Assembly: GCF_003148495.1 (NCBI RefSeq)
Contig: NZ_QGGH01000002.1
Coordinates: forward strand, 682,001 to 746,000
Origin: Mesorhizobium loti
Lineage (GTDB): Bacteria > Pseudomonadota > Alphaproteobacteria > Rhizobiales > Rhizobiaceae
Length of the DNA: 64,000 bases
Reading direction: 5' to 3'
A program made the translations under genes and the position numbers. Positions 7,488 to 16,436 of this stretch are shown in pieces (position 1 is the stretch's first letter; the number at the start of each line of letters is the position of its first letter). Under the pieces are notes generated by a model. The model saw nothing but the letters and a program-made list of their open reading frames with translations. It was not told where the DNA came from and did no database searches.

Positions 7488-10133
7488 TCACGCCAGCGTG
7501 CGCTCGACGATATCCCGCAGATCAGCCGACAGGTTTTCGGCGCCGGCGATCGACAGCAGCGCTTCCCTGGCCTTGGCCTGCCGCAAAGGTTCGAGCGAAC
7601 GCCACGATCTGAGCGCCGTCGCCAGCCTTGCCGCCACTTGCGGGTTGCGTTTTTCGACCTCGAGCACAGTCTGAGCAAAGAACCAGTAGCCTTCGCCGTC
7701 AGCACGATGGAAGCTGGTCTGGTTGGCGCTTGAGAACGTGCCGATCAACGAGCGCACCCGGTTCGGATTGCCCATCGAGAAGGCCGGGTGGCTGGTCAGG
7801 GCCTTCACTGTGTCGACGGTTTGCGGCCCCGGAACGCTGGCCTGGATCTGGAACCATTTATCCATGACAAGCGGGTCGGAGCCATAGGCCGTCTCGAAAG
7901 CCGCCAGCGCCTTGATCGCCTCGGGCGAACCGTCGTGACGATGCGCGAGCACGGCAAGTGCGGCCGCGCGGTCGGTCATGTTGGTCGCGGATTGGAAATG
8001 CCCGGCGGCAAGTGCCGCTCCGCCCGGCTGCAGCGACAGATAATCCAGCAGGGTGTTGCGCAAGGCGCGTCGTCCGGCGCTCGCCGCGTCAGGGCTGAAC
8101 GCTTCTCTGTCGGCAAGGCGCTCGTAGAGCCCCGAAAAAGCGTCGCGGTTCGCAGTGCCGATCGCCAGCGCCAGCGCCTCGCGAGCCGCATAAATGGCGT
8201 CGGGGTCGATATTCCTGCCGATGTCGCGGGCAATGTCGGCTTCGCCCGGCAGGGCCAGCGCCAGTGCTCGATAGGCCGGCTCCAGCGTCTCGTCGCCGGC
8301 GATGCCGCCGGCGAGTTCGATCAGCCGCGGCGCAAAGGCCGGCTGCTTGCCGCCGAGGATCTCGCGGAAGGCTGATATCAGCGCATCGGTCAGCAATGTG
8401 TTGAAGGCCTGCCAGCGCGAGAAGGCGTCGCTGTCATGACGGGCGAGGAAGAACTGGTCGTCGGCTTTCTGCTCGACGGACAATGTTACTGGGGCCGAAA
8501 AGCCGCGGTTGAGCGACACGGCCGGGCGCTCAGTGACGCCTGAAAACCGCACCATGTGGCGGCGCTTGCGGACATGGATGACGCCGTCCTCGACGCTGGC
8601 GCCCTCGACACCGCTGTAGTCCACGGGCTTGCCGCCGGCGCCGATCAGGCCGAAGGCGAGCGGGATGTGCATCAGCCGCTTGCGGCTTTCGGAGGGTGTC
8701 GGCGGCACCGACTGCTCGATTTCGAGAGTGAACTCCCGCGCAGCCGGATTGTGCGTCGAACTGATCGTCAGGTTGGGCGTTCCCGCCTGATGATACCAAA
8801 GTGCGAACTGCGACAGGTCGCGGCCGGACGCATCCTCGAACACCTTGATGAAATCCTCGATCGTCGCCGCGTCACCATCGTGCCGCTCGAAATAGAGGTC
8901 CATGCCGGCGCGAAAGACGTCGACTCCGAGAATTGTGCGGATCATGCGCACCACTTCGGAGCCCTTCTCGTAGACCGTCGCCGTGTAGAAATTGTTGATC
9001 TCGCGGTAGCGGCGCGGCCGCACCGGATGCGCCAGCGGGCCTTGGTCCTCGGGAAACTGGTGGGCGCGCAAGGTCCGCACTTCGGCGATGCGCTTGACCG
9101 CGCGCGAGCGCTGATCGGCGGAGAACTCGTGGTCGCGGAAAACGGTCAGGCCTTCCTTCAGGCAGAGCTGGAACCAGTCGCGGCAAGTGATTCTGTTGCC
9201 TGTCCAATTGTGGAAATACTCATGCGCGATGATCGCCTCGATATTGGCGAAATCGGCATCCGTCGCGGTCTCCTGATCGGCCAGAACATATTTGTCGTTG
9301 AAGATATTGAGACCCTTGTTCTCCATCGCACCCATGTTGAAATCGGACACGGCGACGATGTTGAAGACGTCGAGATCGTATTCCCGGCCGAACGCCTCCT
9401 CGTCCCATTTCATCGACCGCTTCAGGGCGTCCATCGCATAGCCGGCCAGCTTCTCCTTGCCGGGCTCGACATAGATGCCGAGCTCGACCGTGCGGCCGGA
9501 CAGGGTGACGAAACTGTCGGCGAGCTGGCCGAGATTGCCGGCCACCAATGCGAACAGATAGGACGGCTTGGGGAAGGGGTCGTGCCAACTAGCATAGTGC
9601 CAGCCGTCGCCGAGGTCACCCTTGTCGACCGGGTTGCCGTTGGACAGGAGCAGTGGCGCCTCGTCGCGCATTGCCTCTATGCGCACCGTGTAGACAGACA
9701 GGATGTCGGGTCGATCGAGGAAATAGGTGATACGGCGGAAGCCCTCGGCCTCGCATTGCGTGCAGTAGACATGGCTCGAGCGGTAGAGGCCCATCAGCGC
9801 TTCATTGCCCGCCGGCGCCAACTCGGTCTCGATCAGCAGTTGGAAGCGGCGCGCGGCCGGCGGCTTGAGGATGGTCAGCTGGTCCGGGCTCGCCAGCATA
9901 TCCGCCGGTTTCACCTTCTTGCCGTCGATCTCGATGCGCTTGAGCGTCAGCCCGTCGCCGTCGAGCACCAATGGTGCCGACACGGAGACGCCATCACGGC
10001 GCTCGACCGTGAGTAAGGCGGTGACGTGCGTTGCGTCTGGCGAAAGGCGGAAAGTGAGGTTGGTTTGCGGAATGAGGTAATCGTTGGGGCGATAGTCTTC
10101 GAGCTTGAAGACCTGGCCGGTGTCCGTGCGCAT
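7488..10133 (-). CDS. pepN: Aminopeptidase N (M1 family)
   Basis: A broad-specificity, zinc-dependent cytoplasmic aminopeptidase that completes peptide breakdown. The 881 residues are close to the enterobacterial PepN length. The GAMEN exopeptidase motif (GAMENKGLN) is near residue 266 and the HEYFHNWTGNR zinc site near 303, with the distal Glu in LKEGLTVFRD. The C-terminal helical domain is complete. I prefer ATG 10133 (MRTDTGQVFKLEDY), where family members normally begin, to an upstream TTG at 10187. It is monocistronic and divergent from the molybdenum hydroxylase gene, with a 156-base shared promoter region. Confidence 0.95.
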   Translation of the reverse strand: MRTDTGQVFKLEDYRPNDYLIPQTNLTFRLSPDATHVTALLTVERRDGVSVSAPLVLDGDGLTLKRIEIDGKKVKPADMLASPDQLTILKPPAARRFQLLIETELAPAGNEALMGLYRSSHVYCTQCEAEGFRRITYFLDRPDILSVYTVRIEAMRDEAPLLLSNGNPVDKGDLGDGWHYASWHDPFPKPSYLFALVAGNLGQLADSFVTLSGRTVELGIYVEPGKEKLAGYAMDALKRSMKWDEEAFGREYDLDVFNIVAVSDFNMGAMENKGLNIFNDKYVLADQETATDADFANIEAIIAHEYFHNWTGNRITCRDWFQLCLKEGLTVFRDHEFSADQRSRAVKRIAEVRTLRAHQFPEDQGPLAHPVRPRRYREINNFYTATVYEKGSEVVRMIRTILGVDVFRAGMDLYFERHDGDAATIEDFIKVFEDASGRDLSQFALWYHQAGTPNLTISSTHNPAAREFTLEIEQSVPPTPSESRKRLMHIPLAFGLIGAGGKPVDYSGVEGASVEDGVIHVRKRRHMVRFSGVTERPAVSLNRGFSAPVTLSVEQKADDQFFLARHDSDAFSRWQAFNTLLTDALISAFREILGGKQPAFAPRLIELAGGIAGDETLEPAYRALALALPGEADIARDIGRNIDPDAIYAAREALALAIGTANRDAFSGLYERLADREAFSPDAASAGRRALRNTLLDYLSLQPGGAALAAGHFQSATNMTDRAAALAVLAHRHDGSPEAIKALAAFETAYGSDPLVMDKWFQIQASVPGPQTVDTVKALTSHPAFSMGNPNRVRSLIGTFSSANQTSFHRADGEGYWFFAQTVLEVEKRNPQVAARLATALRSWRSLEPLRQAKAREALLSIAGAENLSADLRDIVERTLA

Positions 10134-10289
10134 TCCGTGGGTTTTCCTGTCGATGGCGTTGGGGGCGGATTGTGTCCGCTGGTCCAAGAAATTTGAAGTC
10201 CGCGCTCTTTACACGAAACGGCCCCTCGACAAAACTGAGGCAATGCCTATTTCAGGCCTTCCTTCTCCGTCATCACCGCGAGGCATCCA

Positions 10290-12596
10290 TTGACCGTCGT
10301 CACACCGAAATTCGGCATGGGCGCATCCGTGCTGCGGCGCGAGGATGCCGCCTTCATCCAGGGACAGGGCCGCTATACCGACGACATCCAGCCGGCTGGC
10401 GTCCTGCATGGCTATGTTCTGCGCTCGCCAGTCGCCAAGGCCAGTTTCACCATCGGCTCGACCGAAGCGGCCAAAGCCGCACCCGGCGTCCATCTGGTGC
10501 TGACCGGCAAGGACCTTGCCCATCTCGGCGATCTCAAGTCCGGCGTCATGCAGGAACAGCCGGACGGCACCAAGGCTCCGACGCGCGACATTCCGATCCT
10601 GTGCCGCGACCGCGTCAACTATGTCGGCGATGCCGTTGCCTTCGTCGTCGCCGACAGCCGTGCTTTGGCGCAGGATGCCGCCGAACTGATCGACGTCGAC
10701 TATGACAGCGAAGATGCGGCCTCCGGGACGGCAACGGCACTTGCCGAAGGCACACCGCTGGTCTGGCCGGAGCTTGGTTCCAACCGGGCCTTCACCTACC
10801 ACATGGGCGACAAGGCGAAGACCAAGGCGGCTTTCGCCAAAGCTGCCCATGTCACCCGCATCGAATTCGTCAACAACCGGCTGGTCTGCAACTACATGGA
10901 GCCGCGCTCGGCGATCGGCGAGTGGAACGCTGAGGAGAACCGCTTCGTGCTGACCACGGGGTCGCAGGGCGTGCATTCCATGCAATACATCCTGGCCGGC
11001 CTGTTCAAGATCAAGAAGGCTCAGCTGCGCGTCATCACGCCCGATGTCGGCGGTGGTTTCGGGCCCAAGAGCTTCGTCTACCGCGAATATCCGCTGGTGC
11101 TGGAGGCGGCAAAGCGGCTTGGCCGTCCGGTGAAATGGGCCGGCGACCGCACCGAGCACTTCCTGACCGACGCGCAAGGCCGCGACAATTTCGTGACGGC
11201 CGAGATGGCGCTGGACAAGGATGGCCGTTTCCTTGGCATGAAGGTGGACCTGCTCGCCAACATTGGCGCCTATATCTCGCAATACGGTCCGTTCATTCCC
11301 TATATCGGCGTCACCATGTCGACCGGCGTCTATGATATCCAGGCGCTCGATGTCTCGGTCACCGGCCTCTACACCAACACCTGCCCGGTCGATGCCTATC
11401 GCGGTGCCGGCCGGCCGGAAGCAGCGTTCCTGCTGGAAAAGCTTGTCGATGCCTGCGCCCATGATCTCGGCCTGCCGGTCGAGGAGATCCGCCGCCGCAA
11501 CTTCATCCGGCCGGAGCAGTTTCCCTACCGAACGCAGACCGGCCGCCTCTACGACAATGGTGAGTTCGAAGGCCATATGGAGCGCGCCATTGAACGGTCC
11601 GAATGGAAAGCGTTCCCGGCGCGGCTGGCGCAGTCGAAAGCCGGCGGAAAGATCCGCGGCCTCGGCATGGCGACCTATATCGAGGCCTGCGCCTTTCCGG
11701 GCTCCGAACCGGCCTTCGTCGAACTCAACGGCGACGGCACGGTGACGCTGAAGATCGGCACCCAGACCAACGGGCAGGGTCACGCCACCGCCTATGCGCA
11801 GTTCCTGTCGGAAAAGCTCAATCTTGACATCGACAAGATCCACGTCCGCCAGGGCGACACCGACGAGTTGAAGGCCGGCGGCGGCACCGGCGGCTCGCGT
11901 TCCATTCCGCTTGGGGGTGTATCAGCTTCCCGCGCGGGCGAGGATTTGGCCAACAAGATCAAGCGAATCGCTGCCGACGAGCTTGAAGCCTCGGCCGGCG
12001 ACATCGAGCTGTCTGATGGCATTGCCCGTATCGTCGGCACCGATCGCTCGATCGATTTTTCCGCCATCGCCAAAGCCGCCAAGACGCCCGATGATCTCAA
12101 GGGCTTCGGCGAGTTCGTGCAGGACGAGTGCACTTATCCCAACGGCACCCATATCTGCGAGGTCGAGATCGATCCCGACACCGGCGCGACGGAGATTGTC
12201 CGCTACACCATCGTTGACGATTTCGGCGTCACCGTGAATCCGATCCTGCTTGCCGGTCAGGTGCATGGCGGCGTCGTGCAAGGCATCGGTCAGGCGCTGA
12301 CCGAGGACACCATCTATGGCGAGGACGGGCAGCTGCTGACGGCGAGCTTCATGGACTACGCCATGCCGCGCGCCGACAATTTCCCGTTCTTCCATTTCGA
12401 GACCCGCAACGTGCCATCGACCACCAATGCGCTCGGCATCAAGGGGGCAGGAGAGGCCGGCACTATCGGCTCGACGCCGGCGGCGCTCAATGCGGTGACC
12501 GACGCCCTCTGGCGCGCCTACGGCGTCAGGCACATAGACATGCCGGCAACGCCGGCGCGCATCTGGGCAACGATCCGGGAAGCCGCGGGAGCGTGA
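10290..12596 (+). CDS. Molybdenum hydroxylase large subunit, CoxL form II-like (xanthine dehydrogenase family)
   Basis: This 768-residue protein is the molybdopterin-cytosine-dinucleotide-binding subunit of the xanthine oxidase family. It has GMGASVLRREDAAFIQGQGR at the N terminus, the GGGFGPKSF cofactor loop, AYRGAGR near residue 369 and the catalytic Glu in GAGEAGTIGS near 719. AYRGAGR is the form II signature; true CO dehydrogenase has AYxCSFR, so CO oxidation is unlikely and the substrate is unknown. The medium (FAD) and small (2Fe-2S) subunits that normally accompany it are absent on both sides. The start is TTG 10290 with GAGG seven bases ahead; ATG 10317 is the alternative. The stop overlaps the next gene by four bases. 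Confidence 0.88.
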   Translation: MTVVTPKFGMGASVLRREDAAFIQGQGRYTDDIQPAGVLHGYVLRSPVAKASFTIGSTEAAKAAPGVHLVLTGKDLAHLGDLKSGVMQEQPDGTKAPTRDIPILCRDRVNYVGDAVAFVVADSRALAQDAAELIDVDYDSEDAASGTATALAEGTPLVWPELGSNRAFTYHMGDKAKTKAAFAKAAHVTRIEFVNNRLVCNYMEPRSAIGEWNAEENRFVLTTGSQGVHSMQYILAGLFKIKKAQLRVITPDVGGGFGPKSFVYREYPLVLEAAKRLGRPVKWAGDRTEHFLTDAQGRDNFVTAEMALDKDGRFLGMKVDLLANIGAYISQYGPFIPYIGVTMSTGVYDIQALDVSVTGLYTNTCPVDAYRGAGRPEAAFLLEKLVDACAHDLGLPVEEIRRRNFIRPEQFPYRTQTGRLYDNGEFEGHMERAIERSEWKAFPARLAQSKAGGKIRGLGMATYIEACAFPGSEPAFVELNGDGTVTLKIGTQTNGQGHATAYAQFLSEKLNLDIDKIHVRQGDTDELKAGGGTGGSRSIPLGGVSASRAGEDLANKIKRIAADELEASAGDIELSDGIARIVGTDRSIDFSAIAKAAKTPDDLKGFGEFVQDECTYPNGTHICEVEIDPDTGATEIVRYTIVDDFGVTVNPILLAGQVHGGVVQGIGQALTEDTIYGEDGQLLTASFMDYAMPRADNFPFFHFETRNVPSTTNALGIKGAGEAGTIGSTPAALNAVTDALWRAYGVRHIDMPATPARIWATIREAAGA

Positions 12597-13570
12597 CAGC
12601 AGGTCCCGGCAATTCCTCAGCCACAGCCAGCGATCATGCTGGCGGGCACAACACGCTCACCGGCATCATGCTCAAGATCGTGTCAGTGGCGGTCTTCGTC
12701 GGCATGCAGACCTGCATCAAGGCCGCCGGTACCGTTCCGGCGGGGCAGATCGTCTTCTTCCGTTCCTTCTTCGCCATCTTCCCGATCATCGCGTTCCTGG
12801 CCTTCAGGGGAAAACTTGGCACCGCGTTCACCACCAAGCGTCCGTTCAACCATATCGCGCGCGGCGTCGTCGGCGTCTGCGCCATGGGACTTGGCTTTTT
12901 CGCGTTGACCCGGCTGCCACTGCCGGAGGCTATCACGCTGAACTATGCGCAGCCTTTGCTGGTGGTGGTGTTCAGCTCGATCTTTCTCGGCGAAGCCATC
13001 CGCGTCTATCGCTGGAGCGCGGTCGCGGTCGGTCTGGTCGGCGTGCTGATCATCTCCTGGCCGGAGCTGACGCTCTTGAGTTCCGACGAGGCGCTCGACG
13101 ACCAGGAGGTGCTCGGCGTCGTGGCCGCTCTGGTCGCGGCGGCGATCTCGGCCGTCGCCATGCTCTTGGTGCGCAATCTCGTGCAAAGCGAGCGCACCGC
13201 GACCATCGTCCTGTGGTTTTCGGTGACGGCGAGCATCATGTCGCTGCTGTCGCTGCCGTTCGGCTGGCAGGCGCTGACGCCACTCCAGGCGGCTCTTCTG
13301 GTTGCCGCCGGCTTCTGCGGCGGCCTCGGCCAGATCCTGATGACGGCGGCGTATCGCCATGCCGAGGCCTCGGTCGTGGCGCCGTTCGAGTACACCTCGA
13401 TGATCCTCGGCGTCGTCGTCGGCTATCTCGTCTTCGGCGACGTCGCCACGCTGAACATGCTCGTCGGCGGCCTGATCGTCGTTGCCGCCGGGATTTTCAT
13501 CATCTGGCGCGAGCGTCAGCTTGGCCTGGAGCGCACCCGCACGCGAAAGGCATCTTTGCCTGAAGGGTGA
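12593..13570 (+). CDS. EamA/DMT-family transporter
   Basis: A 325-residue inner-membrane protein with about ten hydrophobic helices arranged as two EamA repeats (about residues 25-160 and 175-310), typical of drug/metabolite exporters. The N-terminal half holds AGQIVFFRSFFAIFPII, the second half SVVAPFEYTSMILGVVVGY. The GTG start overlaps the stop of the CoxL-like gene (GTGA), so the two are translationally coupled; it may export or import the substrate or product of that enzyme, which is inference. Its stop codon abuts the stop of the convergent regulator gene with no base between. Confidence 0.88.
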   Translation: MTAGPGNSSATASDHAGGHNTLTGIMLKIVSVAVFVGMQTCIKAAGTVPAGQIVFFRSFFAIFPIIAFLAFRGKLGTAFTTKRPFNHIARGVVGVCAMGLGFFALTRLPLPEAITLNYAQPLLVVVFSSIFLGEAIRVYRWSAVAVGLVGVLIISWPELTLLSSDEALDDQEVLGVVAALVAAAISAVAMLLVRNLVQSERTATIVLWFSVTASIMSLLSLPFGWQALTPLQAALLVAAGFCGGLGQILMTAAYRHAEASVVAPFEYTSMILGVVVGYLVFGDVATLNMLVGGLIVVAAGIFIIWRERQLGLERTRTRKASLPEG

Positions 13571-14383
13571 TTACGACAGTTCGGCCCGCTCCTTCGCCAA
13601 TCGCACCAGCACCGTCCTCGTCTGCTCGTCGGCCGGGAAAAACGATTCGATCGCCAGTTCCGACAGCGTCACGTCGAGCGGCGTGCCGAAGACGGTGATG
13701 GTGCTGATGAATGACAGCACCTGATCGCCATGCGCCAGCCTGAGCGGGTGCACGATGGCATTCGGCTCGACAGGCGTCGGCCGGCTGCCCTTCAAGCCGG
13801 ACGGATAGGTCCGCAGTTCACGCTCCAGCTCGACCAGCACCGGGTCGCCGGAGGCGTCGTTCTGGTGTTTCAGGCGCTCAAGCAGATGCGCTCGCCACTC
13901 CTGGAGATTGACGATGCGTGGTGCGATGCCGCCGGGATGCAGGCTGAGGCGAAGCACGTTGACCGGCGGCGTCAGCAGCGAAGCCTCGCTGATATCGGCA
14001 AGGAAGGGAGCGATGGCGGCGTTGGCCGAAACCAGGTTCCAGTGGCGGTCGACAGCGAGTGCCGGGAAAGGCTCGTGCCCCTTGAGCACGATCTCGACCG
14101 CCGCCATCGCCGGCGCCAGCGTCGTGTCGGTGAGCGAGCGCTCGCCGAAGCTGGGGGCAAAGCCTGCGGCGAGCAGCAACTGGTTGCGCTGCCTGAGCGG
14201 AATGGAGAGCTGCTCGGCCAGATGCAGCACCATGTCGCGCGAGGGCGCGGCGCGGCCGCTTTCGACGAAACTCAGATGCCGCTGCGAGATCTCGGCCTCC
14301 ATCGCGAGGTCGAGCTGGCTCATACGACGTCGCGTGCGCCATTCGCGAATAAGGCTGCCGGCGGAGGTTTGGGATGTGGTCAT
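13571..14383 (-). CDS. XRE-family regulator with MmyB-type ligand-binding domain
   Basis: A 270-residue transcription factor. The N-terminal Cro/C1-type HTH (REWRTRRRMSQLDLAMEAE, ISQRHLSFVESGR) is followed by a PAS-like MmyB domain (PALAVDRHWNLVSANAAIAP, residues about 100-260), where family members are thought to bind small hydrophobic ligands. Such regulators often control neighbouring oxidoreductases; here the neighbour is the convergent CoxL-EamA pair. I chose ATG 14383 (MTTSQTSAG) rather than a TTG-started extension to 14419. The 250 bases upstream hold a composite repeat. Confidence 0.87.
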   Translation of the reverse strand: MTTSQTSAGSLIREWRTRRRMSQLDLAMEAEISQRHLSFVESGRAAPSRDMVLHLAEQLSIPLRQRNQLLLAAGFAPSFGERSLTDTTLAPAMAAVEIVLKGHEPFPALAVDRHWNLVSANAAIAPFLADISEASLLTPPVNVLRLSLHPGGIAPRIVNLQEWRAHLLERLKHQNDASGDPVLVELERELRTYPSGLKGSRPTPVEPNAIVHPLRLAHGDQVLSFISTITVFGTPLDVTLSELAIESFFPADEQTRTVLVRLAKERAELS

Positions 14384-14436
14384 GAGGGCATGGTTAGGCC
14401 GAGAGGAGACGTATTTCAATTACCTGGGAGGTTATT

Positions 14437-14640
14437 GGCGAAGGCCGAGGTGACATCCGATCTCCCTCCTCGTGGGGGAGATGCCTGGCAAGGCAGAGGG
14501 AGGGGGGGCGCTGTCCCGCCGACGTGCCAGCAAGACTGTGTTTGAGGCGAAACCAAAGGGAAGATCGCAAAGGCTTGCGATCCTTCGCGCCCCCCTCTGT
14601 CCTGCCGGACATCTCCCCCACGAGGGGTGAGATTGGCTAA
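14437..14640. repeat. Composite intergenic inverted repeat, copy 1
   Basis: Two arms (about 14437-14515 and 14582-14640) are inverted relative to each other. The shared core contains CTCGTGGGGGAGATG, a GGCAaGaCAGAGGG-like block and a G-rich run. About 70 bases of unrelated sequence separate them. The same core recurs at 41560-41705. This looks like a mobile or recombining rhizobial intergenic element. The right arm touches the stop codon of the uracil-DNA glycosylase gene. Confidence 0.7.
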
Positions 14641-15521
14641 TCTCCCAGCGCCCGCAGCTTTGCCTTCACCTCGAGAAAATCCCGCCACGCCAGCTTCTTG
14701 TGCGCGGGCGTTCGTAAGAGATAAGCCGGATGCAGCGTTGGCATGGCGGGAATGGCGATGCCGGATGCCGTCGTATGGACCCGCCAGTTGCCGCGCAGCC
14801 GCAGGATGCCTTCGGAGGTATTGAGCAAGGTCTTGGCTGACGGGCCGCCAAGGTTGATCAGCACCTTCGGATTGACCAGCTCGATCTGCCGCTCGATGAA
14901 CGGCCGGCAAATCTCGGTTTCGTGCGGCGTCGGTGTGCGATTGCCCGGCGGCCGCCAGGGAATGACGTTGGCGATATAGACCGAAGTGCGGTCGAGCCCG
15001 ATCGCTGCCAGCATGCGGTCGAGCAGCCGGCCCGAGCGGCCGACGAAGGGCAGGCCCTCGATGTCCTCGTCGCGGCCAGGCGCTTCGCCGACCAGCATCA
15101 CAGCTGCTTCCGGGTTGCCGTCGGCGAACACCAGGCTCTTGGCGGTGGTCTTGAGATTGCAGCCGTCGAACGACGCCATGTGCTGGCGAAGCTCGTCCAG
15201 TGTCGTTGCCGTCGTTGCCAACTGGCGGGCAAGTGCTGCTTGCGCTTCGTCGGGAACCGCAGTCGTCGCAGATGGCGGCCGCGCAACCGGTGGCGCATTT
15301 GCTCTGTCTCCGGCTTCGGCGCGAGAGATGTTCGTCGAACGCTGCGGTGCGACGGTGTCGCCCGAAGACGCCACCGTCGGCGCGCGCTCCATAGGCTTTG
15401 GCGCAACCTCGGCGAATCGGTTCACCGACCGATCTTCAAGCGCCTCGTCGACGCCCACGCTGGCATAAAAGGCCAGCAGGTCGGCGATATCGGGTCTGTT
15501 GTTTGGGAAAGCGGCAGTCAT
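14637..15521 (-). CDS. Uracil-DNA glycosylase, family-4-like, with incomplete Fe-S cysteines
   Basis: The C-terminal 190 residues form a UDG fold. Motif A is GEAPGRDED (about residue 142) and motif B is HPAYLLR. Classical family 4 enzymes bind a [4Fe-4S] cluster through C-x2-C near the N terminus and two later cysteines. Here the first is missing (FDGC instead of CxxC) and the third is Trp (IPWRPPGNR instead of KCRPPGNR); only FDGC and EICRPF remain. The N-terminal 100 residues are low-complexity, rich in Ala, Pro and Ser. No strong Shine-Dalgarno precedes ATG 15521. It lies 50 bases downstream of the secreted-protein gene on the same strand. Confidence 0.85.
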   Translation of the reverse strand: MTAAFPNNRPDIADLLAFYASVGVDEALEDRSVNRFAEVAPKPMERAPTVASSGDTVAPQRSTNISRAEAGDRANAPPVARPPSATTAVPDEAQAALARQLATTATTLDELRQHMASFDGCNLKTTAKSLVFADGNPEAAVMLVGEAPGRDEDIEGLPFVGRSGRLLDRMLAAIGLDRTSVYIANVIPWRPPGNRTPTPHETEICRPFIERQIELVNPKVLINLGGPSAKTLLNTSEGILRLRGNWRVHTTASGIAIPAMPTLHPAYLLRTPAHKKLAWRDFLEVKAKLRALGD

Positions 15522-15571
15522 GCCGGCACATTCGTCCGCGTGGCGGCAATTTGCAAGGCTGGCCGCTTGCT

Positions 15572-16216
15572 CTACCCCGTCGGTATGCGCGGATCCTGCA
15601 CCAGATAGAAAGTCCAGCGCGGCGTGTAGTCGGTCATCAGGAATTCGAACCTGGCGGTTTTCAGCGGGTCGACCTTGCCGTTCCTGAACAGCAGCCGGTC
15701 ATAAGGTTCGAAATCACGATCGAAATCGGCAAAATTGCTCGACCAGATGTTGTCAGGTGTCTTGTTGCGCTGGTCGAACGAAAGCCCGTCGCCGAACACG
15801 CTCGGCTGGTTCAGGATCTCCTGCAGCTCGAACTGGAACTCGATCCAGGCCTGGCCGCTGTTGTTGAGCACGTCGATGCGCATATACATGATACCGTTGG
15901 CGAATTCGCCGGCCGAGCCGAAAGCCTGGATCGGCTTTGTCGTGCGGATGGTCAGCGTGACCGGCGTTGACGAATTCAGCTCTTCGGTGATCACCAGCGG
16001 ATCATCCTTCGTGCCGATGCCCGAAGCGCCGGTGATGTGGAAGCCGCCAAGCTCATCGGAGAAGGAGTAGGCGCCCGTCGCCCAGACTTTCACCTCGTCC
16101 GCGGCGGCGTGACCCGGTGCCAACATCAGAAGGGCCAAAAGGAGCGCCCGGCGGGTCCGGCCGGGCGGGAAAACAAAGCGCGTCGATGAAAAGCCGGCTG
16201 GCCCAGGAATGCGCAT
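15572..16216 (-). CDS. Secreted protein of unknown function
   Basis: I do not recognise this 214-residue protein. It has a basic N terminus followed by a hydrophobic run (RRALLLALLMLAPGHAAA), a plausible signal peptide cleaved before DEVKVWATG. The mature part is rich in beta-prone segments (VTLTIRTTKPIQAFG, RIDVLNNSGQAWIEFQFELQ) and ends in aromatic residues (PRWTFYLVQDPRIPTG), so a periplasmic beta-sandwich is plausible. The frame stays open upstream to 16759, but that part lies opposite the ETF-QO gene; the ATG at 16216 is the sensible start. Confidence 0.7.
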   Translation of the reverse strand: MRIPGPAGFSSTRFVFPPGRTRRALLLALLMLAPGHAAADEVKVWATGAYSFSDELGGFHITGASGIGTKDDPLVITEELNSSTPVTLTIRTTKPIQAFGSAGEFANGIMYMRIDVLNNSGQAWIEFQFELQEILNQPSVFGDGLSFDQRNKTPDNIWSSNFADFDRDFEPYDRLLFRNGKVDPLKTARFEFLMTDYTPRWTFYLVQDPRIPTG

Positions 16217-16436
16217 GGCGTGAAGTATGGCCGATAAGCAAGCCGTCGAACAATTAAAAACGCAAGCGCCCAGGGCAATGCCGGACGAAAAGCACGCGCC
16301 CAGCCTCGCGATGCGCGACTTTTTGGCCAAAACCGCATTGTCACGTATGCGCCGGTTTCCTGTCGCCAATTGATGCGCTATGCAGCGCAGGAGCCAGCAA
16401 GATACCCGAATGGGATAAGCCAGTGCGGAGGGGTTG

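Noticed and set aside
10290..12596. Aerobic carbon monoxide dehydrogenase
   Set aside because: The active-site loop is AYRGAGR, not AYxCSFR, and the CoxM and CoxS partners are absent.
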